Part shown: positions 8,690 to 18,217 of the stretch, one piece after another | Layout of the letters: every line of letters begins with the position of its first letter | Position numbering within the stretch: the stretch's first letter is position 1 | NCBI GenBank assembly: GCA_963705515.1 | Contig: CAVPJV010000004.1 | Location: 90,085-154,084, forward strand | Length of the DNA: 64,000 nt | Direction: 5' to 3' | Origin: Gaiellasilicea sp963705515 | Lineage (GTDB): Bacteria; Actinomycetota; Thermoleophilia; Gaiellales; Gaiellaceae | Made by a program: the position numbers and the translations under genes | Notes under the pieces: model-generated | The model's input: only the letters and a program-made list of their open reading frames with translations | Told to the model about the DNA's origin: nothing | Databases searched by the model: none

Positions 8690-9465
8690 CGCCGATCCCG
8701 TACGGCGAGCTCGACGCGGTCGCCCGGCCAGACGAGGCGGACGCTCGCGCTGCGCGTTCTGCTCGGCGTCGCCGCCGTCGGCGCAGCCGCGGCGCGTCGT
8801 CCTGCTCGGCCGCGGCGAAGCGCGCCGCCGAGCCCGCTGCCGTCCGGGACGACGGCCTCGTCGTGCTCGACCTCTCGGCGAGCATCTCGACGGACACCTA
8901 CGCCGGATCGGCGCCACGCTCGATCGAGCTCGCCGACACCGACGGCCGCTACGGGCTGATCGTCTTCTCGGACACCGCCTACCTCGCGCTGCCGCCCGGG
9001 ACGCCGGCCGCCGAGCTGCGGCCTTCGCGCGCGGCTTCGACCTTCCGAGCAGACCGGCGGCGCGCTCGCCGTGCCGACGAGCCCGTGGACCGACTCGTTC
9101 AGCGCCGGGACGAAGATCTCGACCGGGCGGCAGCTGGCGCTGACACGATCCAGGCGAACGGCCGGGCGGACGGCCGAGCACCTCGTCAGCGACCTGGACG
9201 ACGACGTCGGCGACCTCGAGCGCCTGACCAGCACGGCGCTCGCGTTCCGGCGCCTCGAGATCCCGGTCCGCGTGGTCGGGCTCAACGCGGCGCCCGAGGA
9301 CCAGCGCTACATCGAAGCGCCTGCTCCGCCGCTCGTCCGATCTCTCGCCGCGCTGCGCTGCCGGGCGAGGACGCGGCACGGAGCGCGCAGGACGTGCGGC
9401 TCGCGCTGTTCCTGGCGGCGCTGGCCGCCGCCGTTGCGCTCGGCGCTGCGGGAGCTGCTGCGTGA
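8686..9465 (+). pseudogene. VWA-domain membrane protein 1, frameshifted (mxaC-like)
   Basis: Starts at GTG 8686 (GTGA overlap). After an N-terminal membrane stretch (TLALRVLLGVAAVGAA in one frame), the VWA domain reads VVLDLSASISTDTY, giving the MIDAS motif D-x-S-x-S. It continues DGRYGLIVFSDTAYLALPPG, TSPWTDSFSAGTKISTG, VSDLDDDVGDLERLTSTALA and EIPVRVVGLNAAPEDQRYIE, and ends with a C-terminal membrane helix (LALFLAALAAAVALGAAG) before TGA 9465. VWA proteins of this kind work with MoxR ATPases in metal or cofactor insertion. Several frameshifts; the operon position matches mxaC. Confidence 0.7.
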
Positions 9466-9481
9466 CGCGGGTGGAGCGCGC

Positions 9482-9998
9482 ATGAGCCGGTCGCGGCTCG
9501 GCCTCGCCGCCGCTCGCGCTCGCCGGCGGCCGTTCGTGCTCGCTGGCGCTCGCGCTGATCGTGCGCGCGCGGGCGGGGACGACGACGCTCGGCTGCGGGC
9601 GGCCGTCGCCGCCTACGAGGCTGCAGCCGGCGCGGCCGTGGCTTCGACAGCGGCCTGACGAGGACGAACCTCCGCTCGCGGGCGCAGGCGCTCCTCACCG
9701 ACGATCGCGATCGCCGAGGACCGCAAGGCGGCCGCGCAGGCGGACGTCCTCCTCGGCGTGCTCGCGGCGGGCGGCGGCAGGTCGGCGGACGGCGCAGACG
9801 CCCGACGAGCTCAGCCGCGATCTCTTCGAGACCGCGGTCCGGCTCGACAACGCCAACGTCGCGGCGAAGTTCGACCTCGAGCTCGCCGTGCGGCGGCTGC
9901 GCGCGATCGGGACCCGCACCGGAGCCGGGCAGGGCTCGGGCCCGCGCGGCGGCGGGCGGCGCGGCGCCGGAGCCGGCCTTCCCGGGCGGGGCTACTGA
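9482..9998 (+). pseudogene. Small membrane-anchored protein (mxaK position), frameshifted
   Basis: ATG 9482 opens MSRSRLGLAAA and an N-terminal membrane anchor, then DDDARLRAAVAAYEAA, TIAIAEDRKAAAQADVLLGV and TPDELSRDLFETAVRLDNAN, followed by VAAKFDLELAVRRLRAIGTR. The last two stretches look like helical-hairpin (TPR-like) sequence. It ends with a Gly/Arg-rich tail at TGA 9996-9998, two bases before the GTG of the next gene. About 172 residues. I do not recognise the family directly. It sits between two VWA genes exactly as mxaK does in mxa operons, which is the only basis for that comparison. Confidence 0.5.
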
Positions 9999-9999
9999 C

Positions 10000-10974
10000 G
10001 TGCTCGCCGTCGAGCTGACCTTCCTCAGCCCGCTCGGCGCGCTGGCGTGCCTCGCCGCGGTGCTGCCCGCTCGCCGCCGCTCGCGCTGGCCCGGAGGCGC
10101 GCTGGTCGGGCGGCGGCCGCGATCGGGCTGCCGGCGCGCCGGGCCGTGGCGCGGCCGTCCTGCTGCTCCTCGCCGCCGCCTGCTGCGCCTTCGGGCTCGC
10201 GGCTGCGCAGCCCGCGGTCAGTCGCGACGGCGGGCGGGAGGCGCGCTCCGACGTCGAGGCGCTCTTCGTCGTCGACGTCTCGCGCTCGATGCTCGCCGCG
10301 TCCGGCCCTGCCGACGCGACGAGGCTCGAACGCGCACGGGCCGCCGCGCTGAAGCTGCGAGCGGCGATCCCCGAGGTGCGGTCAGGCCTCGCCGGGCTGA
10401 CCGACCGAGCACTGCCGTACCTGTTCCCGACGCTCGATCAGCGCGTGTTCGCGTCGACGCTGCAGCAGGCCGTCGACGATCGAGTCGCCGCCGCCGCAGC
10501 AGGTCGCCCGGGTCGCCACGAGCTTCGACGCCCTCGCCGGGCTCGGCTCGCAGGGGCTTCTTCACGCCGAAGGTCGAGCGGCGCGTGTGCGTGGTCCTCA
10601 CCGACGGCGAGAGCGCGCCGTTCGCGGCGCCGGCTGCGGGCTGCAAGCTCGTCGTCGTCCAGTTCTGGAACGCCGCGGAGCGCGTGTATCGCGACGGCGA
10701 GGCCGAGCCCCAGTACCGCCCGGACGATGCGGCGCCGGCGAACGCGGCCAGCTCGGGCCCGTCGCGCGCGAGGGAGACCTGGGGCGAGCCCGCGAGCTGC
10801 TCGCGTCTGCCGTGGGCGACGGCCCGGTCTCGACGCCGCCCGGCAGCGGGCGGACGACGATCCTGCTCGCGCCGTACATCGCGTTCGCCGGGCTCGTGCT
10901 CGTGCTCGTCCTCGTGTTCGGCCTCGCCGCGCTTGCCGGGCCGCCGGGCCACCCGTACCATGGTCGAGGCATGA
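10000..10974 (+). pseudogene. VWA-domain membrane protein 2, frameshifted (mxaL-like)
   Basis: GTG 10000 begins LAVELTFLSPLGALACLAAV, an N-terminal membrane helix typical of BatA/MxaL-type proteins. A second helix lies near 10150-10220. The VWA domain has MIDAS DVSRSM at about 10276-10293, then RAAALKLRAAIPEVRSGLAG, VCVVLTDGESAPFA and CKLVVVQFWNAAERVYRDGE. A C-terminal membrane helix (IAFAGLVLVLVLVFGLAALA) follows, with a stop at 10972-10974 overlapping the next ATG (ATGA). About 325 residues. A second VWA protein in the same operon as MoxR and DUF58 is the hallmark of Bat and mxa clusters. At least three frame changes. Confidence 0.7.
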
Positions 10975-13432
10975 GGTACGCAGCCGGAGCGGCGCTCTTC
11001 GTCGCCCTCGCGCTTTGCGCCGGCGGTGGCACCGTCGCGGCGGCGGACGCCACAGGGGACTGGACCGGCTTCGGCCGGACGCCCGACAACAACCGGCACT
11101 CGCCGCTGACGCAGATCGACCGGGACAACGTCGACCGCATGGGCCGCGTCTTCACCGTCGACCTCCGCCGCGTCGATCCGGACGTGCGGCGGGGCCAGCA
11201 GTCGTATCCGCTCGCGATCGACGGCACGCTCTACGTGACGACGAACAACAACTTCGTCTTCGCGCTCGACGGCGTCACCGGCAAGGTCAAGTGGGAGTAC
11301 AAGCCGCGGAACAGCGGCCTCTTCGTCAACTTCGGCGTCGCCGCCAACCGCGGGCTCGCGTACTGCGGCGGCAAGCTCTTCATGACCACGCTCGACATGC
11401 AGCTCGTCGCGCTGCGCCCGAGCGACGGCGAGGTGGTCGGGAAGATCGCGATCAGCCAGTTCGTCCCGAACGCCGCGGCGAACTACGGCTACTCGCAGAC
11501 GAGCGCGCCGATCTGCGCCGGCGGGAAGGTCGTGATAGGGGCGCCGTCCGGAGTACGGCGTGCACGGCAACGATGGCGGTCAACACCGACATGACGCCCG
11601 CCTGGCCGAACCCGTACTGGAGATCCCGCCCGAGCGCAGCAGTGGCGGCGGCGTCGCGGATCATCGGCGGCGGCGTCGTCTGGACGCCGGTCACGATCGA
11701 CACCCGCACGAGCACCGTCTACTTCGGCACCGGCTCCGGGACGCCGAACTTCTACCACGACCTCCATCCAGGCCCGAACCCGCGCGCGAACTCGCTGATC
11801 GCGGTCGACCTCAACACCGGCAAGCAGCGCTGGTGGCAGCAGCTCGTCGCGAACGATCAGTGGAACTACGACGTCGCTCAGCCGCCGCTCGTCTACGACG
11901 CGAAGGTCGGCGGCAAGACGCGGCGCATCGTCTCGGTGGCGTCGAAGGAAGGCGTCTGGTTCGCCCTCGACGCGCGCACCGGGGAGATGCTGCACGAGCG
12001 GGTGAAGGTGATCGACCGGGTCGAGCACCCGCCGCTTCGGCCCGGGCAGCCGGTGACGATCTTCCCCTCCGCGCTGGGCGGCGTGAACTACTCGCCCGCC
12101 TCCTACGACCCCGCGACCAACTACGTCTTCAACGCCGCGGCGAGACGGCCGCCGTCCTGATCCAGGACAAGCTGACGCCGACGCAGAAGAAGCGCAAGCT
12201 GATCCAGGGCGACGTCTTCCTCGGGCTCCAGAACGGGAACTTCGTCAGCGGGCTCGAGACTGGAACGACACGGCCGATCAGCGCCATCAACGTGCCACCG
12301 GATACGCGTGTCGAAGTCCGACCCCGGAACCGGAGCGCGGCGGCGTCACGACGACCGCGAGCGGGCTGGGTTCGAGGGCGACGGCGACGCGTCCCCCGCG
12401 CCTTCGACACGCGGATCGAAGGTGCTCTGGCTTTTCCAGACCGGCGCGCTGATCGCGGCCGGGCCGACGCTCTACCTGAGCGGCGGCAAGGAGTACCTCG
12501 CGATCACGGTCGGCGGCACGCCGACGTCGTCGAACGGCGGCGTCGCGTCCGAGCTGCACGTCTTCGCGATCGGCGGCAGCCAGCAGCAGTCGTCACCGCC
12601 GTCTGCGCTGACGCGGGCCGCTGTTCGCTGCGGCCGATCCGCCCACCGTCGTCTCGACGCCGACCGCCAGGCCGGCGCGTGCGCGCGCGCCCGTCGCGGC
12701 CGCCGGCGGGGCGCGGCTCTCGACGGGCGGGCCGATCGCGGTGCGCGCCTGGCTTCCCTCCGGCGACAACACCGAGATCGCGAGTGGCCGGCTGCTCGTC
12801 GGTGGCAGGCCCGTCTCCGGCGCGCGGATCTCGGTCGACCGCTACGTGCTGAAGCAGGCGACAGGCCCCGACGGCCGCTTCAGCGCCGCCGTCGACGTCA
12901 ACGGCGCGCGACGCCATGTCGTCACGGTCGCCGACCCTCGCGCGCCCGGGTCGGCGGCAGGGCGCTGACGGCGTCCGAGCGCGCGGCGGCCCGCGCCGCG
13001 ACCGGCGGCTTCTCCGTCGCCTACCGCGTCAACGACCTGAAGGCGAGCTCCGGCAAGAACGGCAACGTCGTCATCACCGGCCGCATCTCCACGCGGGGCG
13101 GCTTCGCCCCCGCCGGAGTGAGCCTGTTCACGTACCGGCTCTCCGGCCGGATCACCGGCGCGGACGGGCGTCCGGTCGCGGGCGCGACCGTCGTCACGCG
13201 CACGGTCGACCGCGAGGACTTCTGGACGTTCTCGGAGCCCTCGGACGCGAACGGGAACTACACTCTGCCCCCGTCGACGCGCGGCAAGACGGTGCGGCTC
13301 TGGCAGAGCAGCTTCCAGGCCTTCGCGACGTTCCCGGCCAGGCCGGGCGGTGCGGTCGACCTGCGCACGTGGCCGACGGGGCTCTCGCCGCGCGTCTCGA
13401 CCGGCACCGCGAACGTGCGCCTGCCCGACTAG
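10971..13432 (+). pseudogene. PQQ dehydrogenase C with C-terminal carboxypeptidase-regulatory-like domains, frameshifted
   Basis: ATG 10971 overlaps the VWA stop (ATGA). A cleaved signal (MRYAAGAALFVALALCAG) leads into a long clean stretch with DWTGFGRTPDNNRHSPLTQI, LDGVTGKVKWEYKPRN, STVYFGTGSGTPNFYHDLHP, ANDQWNYDVAQPPLVYD and VNYSPASYDPATNYVFNAA. These are PQQ alcohol dehydrogenase blades, including the D-Q-W-N-Y-D active-site blade motif. The propeller ends near 12590 (YLSGGKEYLAITVGGTPTSS). About 280 residues then form two Ig-like modules: GRLLVGGRPVSGARISVDRY and GRITGADGRPVAGATVVTRT, each followed by a D-x-x-G-x-(F/Y) strand as in carboxypeptidase regulatory-like domains. Frameshifts lie near 11556, 12144, 12310-12400, about 12600 and about 12950. 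From 12970 to the TAG at 13430-13432 it is clean. Confidence 0.75.
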
Positions 13433-13468
13433 CGACAGAAGCTCGGCCAGGCGTCAACTGCGCCGGGT

Positions 13469-13474
13469 TATAGT
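13469..13474 (+). promoter_or_regulatory. -10 element, leaderless type
   Basis: TATAGT ends 5 nt before ATG 13480 of the M20 peptidase. There is no Shine-Dalgarno sequence in the short gap. Confidence 0.5.
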
Positions 13475-13479
13475 CGGCC

Positions 13480-14874
13480 ATGGCTGACATGCCAGACGAC
13501 GGCGCGACGGTGGCGAACTCGTCATTGATCGAGCGCGTGACCGCGCTGATGCCGCAGCTCGAGGAGGAGCTCGCCCGCCTCGTCGCGATCCCCTCCGTGT
13601 CGGCCGCCGGCTTCCCCGAGCCTCGCCAGCCTCTGCTCGACGCCTACGAGATGGTCGTCGGGCTGCTGCGCGACGCCGGGGTCGAGAAGCTCGAGCCGCT
13701 CGAGCTGCCGGACACGGCGCCGGTGATCACGGGCGAGATCCCCGCTCCCGACGGCGCTCCGACGGTGCTGCTGTACGGCCACTACGACGTCGTCCCTGCC
13801 GGCGACGAGTCGAAGTGGCACTCGCCGCCGTTCGAGGCGACCGAGCGCGACGGCGCGATCTACGGCCGCGGCGCCGCCGACTCGAAGTCGAACATTCTCG
13901 TCCACGTCGGCGCCTTGCGCGCCTGGGGTGGTAAGCCCCCGGTCGGGATCAAGCTCGTGATCGAGGGCCAGGAGGAGATCGGCAGCGCACTCACGACGTT
14001 CCCACCGAGCCAGCCGGAGCTATTCGCCGCCGACGCGATGGTGATCGCGGACATGGGCAGCCTTCGTCCCGGCGTTCCGACTCTGACCGTCGGGCTCCGC
14101 GGAATGGCGGGCGTGATCGTCCAGGTGAGAACGCTTGCCGGCCCGAAGCACAGCGGGCAGTTCGGCGGCGCCGCTCCCGATGCGCTGCTCGTGCTGCTGC
14201 ACGCGCTCGCGACGCTGCACGACAAGAACGGCGACGTCGCCGTGCCCGGCCTGCGGCGCGAGGAGTGGACCGGCGCCTCGTACAGCGACGACGAGTTCCG
14301 CGACCTGGCCGAGATCGTGCCGGGAATGCCGTTCTTCGGGACCGGTGGCCTCGGCGAGCGGATCTGGTCCGGGCCGGCGATCACCGTCACCGGCATCGAC
14401 GCTCAGCCCGTCGACGAGGCGCTCAATGCCGTCGTGCCGCACGCGCGCGCCAAGCTCGGCCTTCGGATCCATCCGGAGGAGGACCCCGCAGAGGCGCAGG
14501 CGGCGCTGATCCGGCACCTCGAGGGGCTGCGGCCGTTCGGGATCGCGCTCGAGGTCGAGGCGGCCGAGACCGGCAAGGGCTACTTCGCGAAGACGACCGG
14601 CCCCGCGTACGAGGCCGCGCGCGCCGCCTTCGAGACGGTCTGGGGCAGCGAGCCGTCGTTCGTCGCGACCGGTGGCTCCATTCCGCTCGTCAGCGCGCTC
14701 CAAGAAGCGGCGCCCGATGCGGAGATCCTGCTCCTCGGCACGACCGACGGCTTCGCGAACATCCACGCTCCGAACGAGCGCGTGCTGGTGGACGAGTTCG
14801 AGAAGGCGGTGGCCGTCGAGACGGAGTTCTTCGGCCGGCTCGCAGAGACCTACGCGAGGAAGGTGAGACCGTGA
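13480..14874 (+). CDS. M20-family dipeptidase/metallopeptidase
   Basis: A 464-residue zinc peptidase of the M20 (PepV/CNDP dipeptidase-like) family. Metal and catalytic residues are visible: His101 in LLYGHYDVVPAG, Asp134 in GRGAADSKS, the Glu165-Glu166 pair in EGQEEIGSA, and a late His in NIHAPNERV. The dimerisation lid lies between roughly residues 200 and 330. It has no signal peptide, so it is cytoplasmic. Its stop overlaps the GTG of an AbgT-family transporter (GTGA), so the two are translationally coupled. M20 hydrolases AbgA/AbgB pair with AbgT in E. coli to import and cleave p-aminobenzoyl-glutamate, so a similar dipeptide or acyl-glutamate substrate is likely. The true substrate is not shown. 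Confidence 0.93.
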   Translation: MADMPDDGATVANSSLIERVTALMPQLEEELARLVAIPSVSAAGFPEPRQPLLDAYEMVVGLLRDAGVEKLEPLELPDTAPVITGEIPAPDGAPTVLLYGHYDVVPAGDESKWHSPPFEATERDGAIYGRGAADSKSNILVHVGALRAWGGKPPVGIKLVIEGQEEIGSALTTFPPSQPELFAADAMVIADMGSLRPGVPTLTVGLRGMAGVIVQVRTLAGPKHSGQFGGAAPDALLVLLHALATLHDKNGDVAVPGLRREEWTGASYSDDEFRDLAEIVPGMPFFGTGGLGERIWSGPAITVTGIDAQPVDEALNAVVPHARAKLGLRIHPEEDPAEAQAALIRHLEGLRPFGIALEVEAAETGKGYFAKTTGPAYEAARAAFETVWGSEPSFVATGGSIPLVSALQEAAPDAEILLLGTTDGFANIHAPNERVLVDEFEKAVAVETEFFGRLAETYARKVRP

Positions 14875-16541
14875 CGAGCGCACCGGAAGCGGCCCCCTCC
14901 GGGACGCCGATGATGCAGCGCATCCTGGGCGCGATCGAGCGCGGCGGGAACAAGATGCCGAACCCCGCCATCCTGTTCGTCTGGCTGTGCGTGATCGTGA
15001 TCGTCCTCTCCGCCCTGCTCGCCTGGGCAGACATCAAGGTCACCTACCAGGTCGTCGAGCCTCCGCCGATCGCCGTCGTGGAGACGGTACCAGGTGGTTC
15101 CACGCAGCCTTCCGGCGGCCTGCCGGACGCGTCCGTCCAAGAAGGCGAGTACACGGTCCGGGAGAAAACGGCGGCAATCCAGAGCCTGCTGTCCGCAGAC
15201 GGAATTCGCTTCCTCTTCACGTCTTTCGTCGCCAGCTTCCGCAACTTCGCCGCCGTCGCGATCATCCTCGTCGTGATGATCGGCGTCGGCCTCGCCGAGG
15301 CCGCCGGACTGATCGGGGCGCTGATCCGGAAGCTCGTCAAGGTCTCGTCGGAAGCGATGCTGACACCGATCCTCGTCTTCATCGGCGTCCTCTCGAGCAT
15401 TGCCTCGGATGCGGGGTACCTCGTGCTGATACCCCTGGGTGCGGCTGCGTTCAAGAGCGTGGGACGGAACCCGTTAGCCGGGATGGCGGCTGCGTTCGCC
15501 GGTGTGGCGGCCGGCTTCGGCGTCAACTTCCTGATCACGCCGCTGGACGGCGTCCTGACCGAGATCACGAACGACGCCAGTGCGCTCGTCGACCCGGACC
15601 AGTCGATCGACCTCGCGGCGAACCTCTACTTCGGGATCGCCTCGACGATCCTGGTCACGATCGTCCTGACGCTCGTCTCCGTGTACATCGTCGAGCGAAG
15701 CCTCGGCACGCATGACCCCGCGCTCGAAAGCGACGACGAGTCGCTCGACGCCGACAAGGGGCCGGAGGTCTCACCCGAGGCGGAGGCGAAAGGTCTCCGC
15801 TACGCGCTGATCGCGACCGCCGCCGTGCTCGTCGCGATCGGCCTGCTCACCGTGCTCCCCGACGCACCGCTGCGCGACCCGATCACCGGCGACATCATCG
15901 GCGACTCGCCGTTCATGGACAGCCTGATCCTGATCATCACGATCATCTTCTTCGCGGCCGGGCTGGCCTACGGGCGCGGAGCGGGAACGATCCGGACGAG
16001 CGACGACGTGCTCGCCTCGATCACGAAGTCGTGGGCGGGCCTGGCGAGCCTGCTGTTTCTGTTCTTGCTGATCGCGCAGTTCATCGCGTACTTCAACTTC
16101 TCGAACATGGCGCAGGTCGCGGCCGTCAAGCTCGGTGACTGGCTCGAGGAGGCCAACATCGGGGTGGTCTGGCTGCTGATCGGCTTCGTGCTGGTGACGA
16201 TGCTCGTCGATCTGATCATGCCGGCGGCGATCGCCAAGTGGGCCATCCTCGCCCCGATCTTCATTCCGCTCTTCCTGCGGCTCGACGTCGCTCCGCAGAC
16301 AGTGCTGGCCGCGTACCGCGTCGGCGATTCGCCGTTCAATGTGGTGACGCCGCTGATGGCCTACTTCCCGCTGATCATCATCTTCGCGCAGCGCTACCGG
16401 CGGGACGCGGGCATCGGCACGGTCGTCGCGATGATGCTCCCGTACGTCCTCGTGCTGTCGATCATCTGGACTCTGTTCTTCGTCGCCTGGTACCTGCTCG
16501 GCATCCCCCTCGGCCCTGGTGCGCCCGTGCACAACGACTGA
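14871..16541 (+). CDS. AbgT-family transporter
   Basis: A 556-residue membrane protein starting at GTG 14871, inside the stop of the M20 gene. It has about 12 hydrophobic helices, the N-terminal GNKMPNPAILFVWLC, and the family signature AYRVGDSPFNVVTPLMAYFP near residue 490. The long loop at residues 65-105 and an acidic loop near 285-310 are typical of AbgT proteins. Family members move p-aminobenzoyl-glutamate or export sulfonamides, driven by a proton or sodium gradient. Coupling to a peptidase favours uptake of a glutamate-containing peptide or folate breakdown product. Its TGA overlaps the ATG of a 19-codon micro-ORF. Confidence 0.93.
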   Translation: MTSAPEAAPSGTPMMQRILGAIERGGNKMPNPAILFVWLCVIVIVLSALLAWADIKVTYQVVEPPPIAVVETVPGGSTQPSGGLPDASVQEGEYTVREKTAAIQSLLSADGIRFLFTSFVASFRNFAAVAIILVVMIGVGLAEAAGLIGALIRKLVKVSSEAMLTPILVFIGVLSSIASDAGYLVLIPLGAAAFKSVGRNPLAGMAAAFAGVAAGFGVNFLITPLDGVLTEITNDASALVDPDQSIDLAANLYFGIASTILVTIVLTLVSVYIVERSLGTHDPALESDDESLDADKGPEVSPEAEAKGLRYALIATAAVLVAIGLLTVLPDAPLRDPITGDIIGDSPFMDSLILIITIIFFAAGLAYGRGAGTIRTSDDVLASITKSWAGLASLLFLFLLIAQFIAYFNFSNMAQVAAVKLGDWLEEANIGVVWLLIGFVLVTMLVDLIMPAAIAKWAILAPIFIPLFLRLDVAPQTVLAAYRVGDSPFNVVTPLMAYFPLIIIFAQRYRRDAGIGTVVAMMLPYVLVLSIIWTLFFVAWYLLGIPLGPGAPVHND

Positions 16542-16600
16542 TGGGCATCCTCGCCGTCGCGTCGGTGGTGATGCTCGTGATCGCGGCAGCTCTGGAGTGA
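16541..16600 (+). CDS. 19-residue hydrophobic micro-ORF after the transporter
   Basis: ATG 16541 shares its A with the AbgT stop (TGATG). It encodes MGILAVASVVMLVIAAALE, essentially one transmembrane helix, ending TGA 16600. Translational coupling to the transporter and its membrane nature suggest a small accessory subunit, by analogy with the tiny MetS subunits of some sodium-coupled transporters. That is inference. It could also be chance, as 19 codons is short. Confidence 0.4.
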   Translation: MGILAVASVVMLVIAAALE

Positions 16601-16602
16601 CG

Positions 16603-16644
16603 ATGCAGGACGTCGCAGCCCCGGCCGCAAGCAGCGGTCGATGA
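16603..16644 (+). CDS. 13-residue micro-ORF coupling to the SLC13 gene
   Basis: ATG 16603 (GGAG 6 nt upstream) encodes MQDVAAPAASSGR and stops at TGA 16642-16644, which overlaps the ATG of the SLC13 permease (ATGA). It would let ribosomes pass from AbgT to the permease. It may be a leader-type peptide or a coupling device only. Confidence 0.3.
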   Translation: MQDVAAPAASSGR

Positions 16645-18204
16645 GCCAGTCGACCATCACCTTCCTGATCCTCGCCGTCACGGTGGCGGTCTTCGTCTGG
16701 GACCGGATCCCCGTCGCAGTCGTCGCGATCGGGACCGCGCTCTCGCTGTGGGCGACGGGCGTGCTCGACCTGGAGCAGGCGCTGGCGGGCTTCGGCGACC
16801 CGACCGTCCTCTTCATCGCCTCGCTCTTCGTGGTCAGCGAGGCGCTCGAAGCGACCGGCGTGACGGCGCTCGTCGGCCAGGCGCTGATCGCGCGCGTCGG
16901 GAACGACCGCACCCGGGTCGTCGTGCTGACGATGGCGGTCGTCGCCCTCGTCACGGCGTTCATCACCGTCAACGCCTCGGTCGCGGCCCTGACTCCCGTG
17001 GTCGTCCTGATGGCCGTTCGCCTCCGGCGCTCGCCGTCGCAGCTGCTGATGCCGGTCGCCTTCGCCGCGCACGCAGGCTCGCTGCTCGCGCTCACCGGCA
17101 CGCCGGTCAACGTGATCATCTCGGACTACGCCGCCGACGCCGGGGTCGGACGCTTCGGCTTCTTCGAGTTCGCTCTCGTCGGAATCCCCCTCGTGGTCGG
17201 GACGATCCTGATCGTCGTGCTGCTCGGGCACCGGCTGCTGCCGGAGCGCACTCCGCGGGCGATCACGCGCGACTTCAGCGGCCACGCCCGGACGCTCGTC
17301 GAGCACTACGAGTTGGAGGACGCTCCGGACCCACTGCTCACCCGCGGATCCGGCGTGGCCGAGGTCGTGATCCCGCCGCGCTCGGGGCTGATCGGCGAGG
17401 CCGTGTTCCCGGGCATGGTCACGGACAGCGGCGACCTCGTCGTCCTCGCCCTCCACCGGAAGGGCGAGGAGCTCGCCGGCGAGTCGACCCTGGCCGCCGG
17501 AGATGCACTCCTGCTTCGGGGAGCGTGGGGCGCGCTCGAGGAGCACCTCGCCGATCCGGACGTGCTCGTCGTCGACGAGCCCGAGCTCGTGCGGCGCCAG
17601 GCCGTGCCGCTCGGAACAGGCGCCAAGCGGGCGCTCGCGATCCTCCTCGGCATGGTCGTCCTGCTCACCACGGGTCTTGTGCCGGCGGCCGTCGCCGGGC
17701 TCCTCGCCGCCGGCGCGATCGTGCTCTCGGGCGTGCTCTCGATGGAGGAGACCTACCGGGCAATCGCCTGGACGACCGTGATCCTCGTCGGCGGCATGAT
17801 CTCGCTCTCGACCGCGATGGTCGAGACCGGCGCGGCCGGGCAGCTTGCCGACCGGCTCGTGGACGTCGTCGGCGACGCCGGGCCGCACGCTCTGCTCCTC
17901 GGCCTGTTCCTGCTCACGGCGGTGCTCGGCCAGCTGATCAGCAACATGGCGACAGCGCTGATCGTGATCCCGATCGCGCTCTCCGCTGCAGCAGACATGG
18001 ATGTCTCCGCGAAGCCCGTGCTGATGGCCGTCGCCGTCTCGGCCGCGGCCGCGTTCCTGACCCCGGTCGCGACGCCGGCCAACCTGATGGTGCTCGGGCC
18101 CGGTGGCTATCGCTTCGGCGACTACTGGAAGCTCGGCCTGCCGCTGCTCGTGCTGTTCGGCGATCGTCGCGGTGTTGCTCGTCCCGGTGATCTGGTCGCC
18201 GTGA
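16641..18204 (+). CDS. SLC13/DASS-family permease with a TrkA-C domain (one frameshift)
   Basis: About 520 residues. N-terminal helices with TVLFIASLFVVSEALEATG and the repeat motif LALTGTPVNVIISDYA (the first SNT-like substrate and sodium site) are followed by a cytoplasmic RCK_C/TrkA-C domain at roughly residues 225-315 (GLIGEAVFPGMVTDSGDLVV). Further helices end with the second repeat QLISNMATALIVIPIA and FLTPVATPANLMVLGPGGY. This layout is that of SLC13/DASS sodium-coupled carboxylate or sulfate transporters found in bacteria. An extra G near 18162 breaks the frame; removing it gives the natural ending AIVAVLLVPVIWSP and TGA 18202-18204. The substrate is unknown. It is coupled to the micro-ORF upstream. 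Confidence 0.9.
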
Positions 18205-18217
18205 GGGGCGATAGGTT

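Noticed and set aside
15771..17888. Minus-strand open frame of 705 codons
   Set aside because: Extreme Arg/Asp/Glu composition, no domain, fully antisense to the AbgT and SLC13 genes. A G+C-rich shadow.
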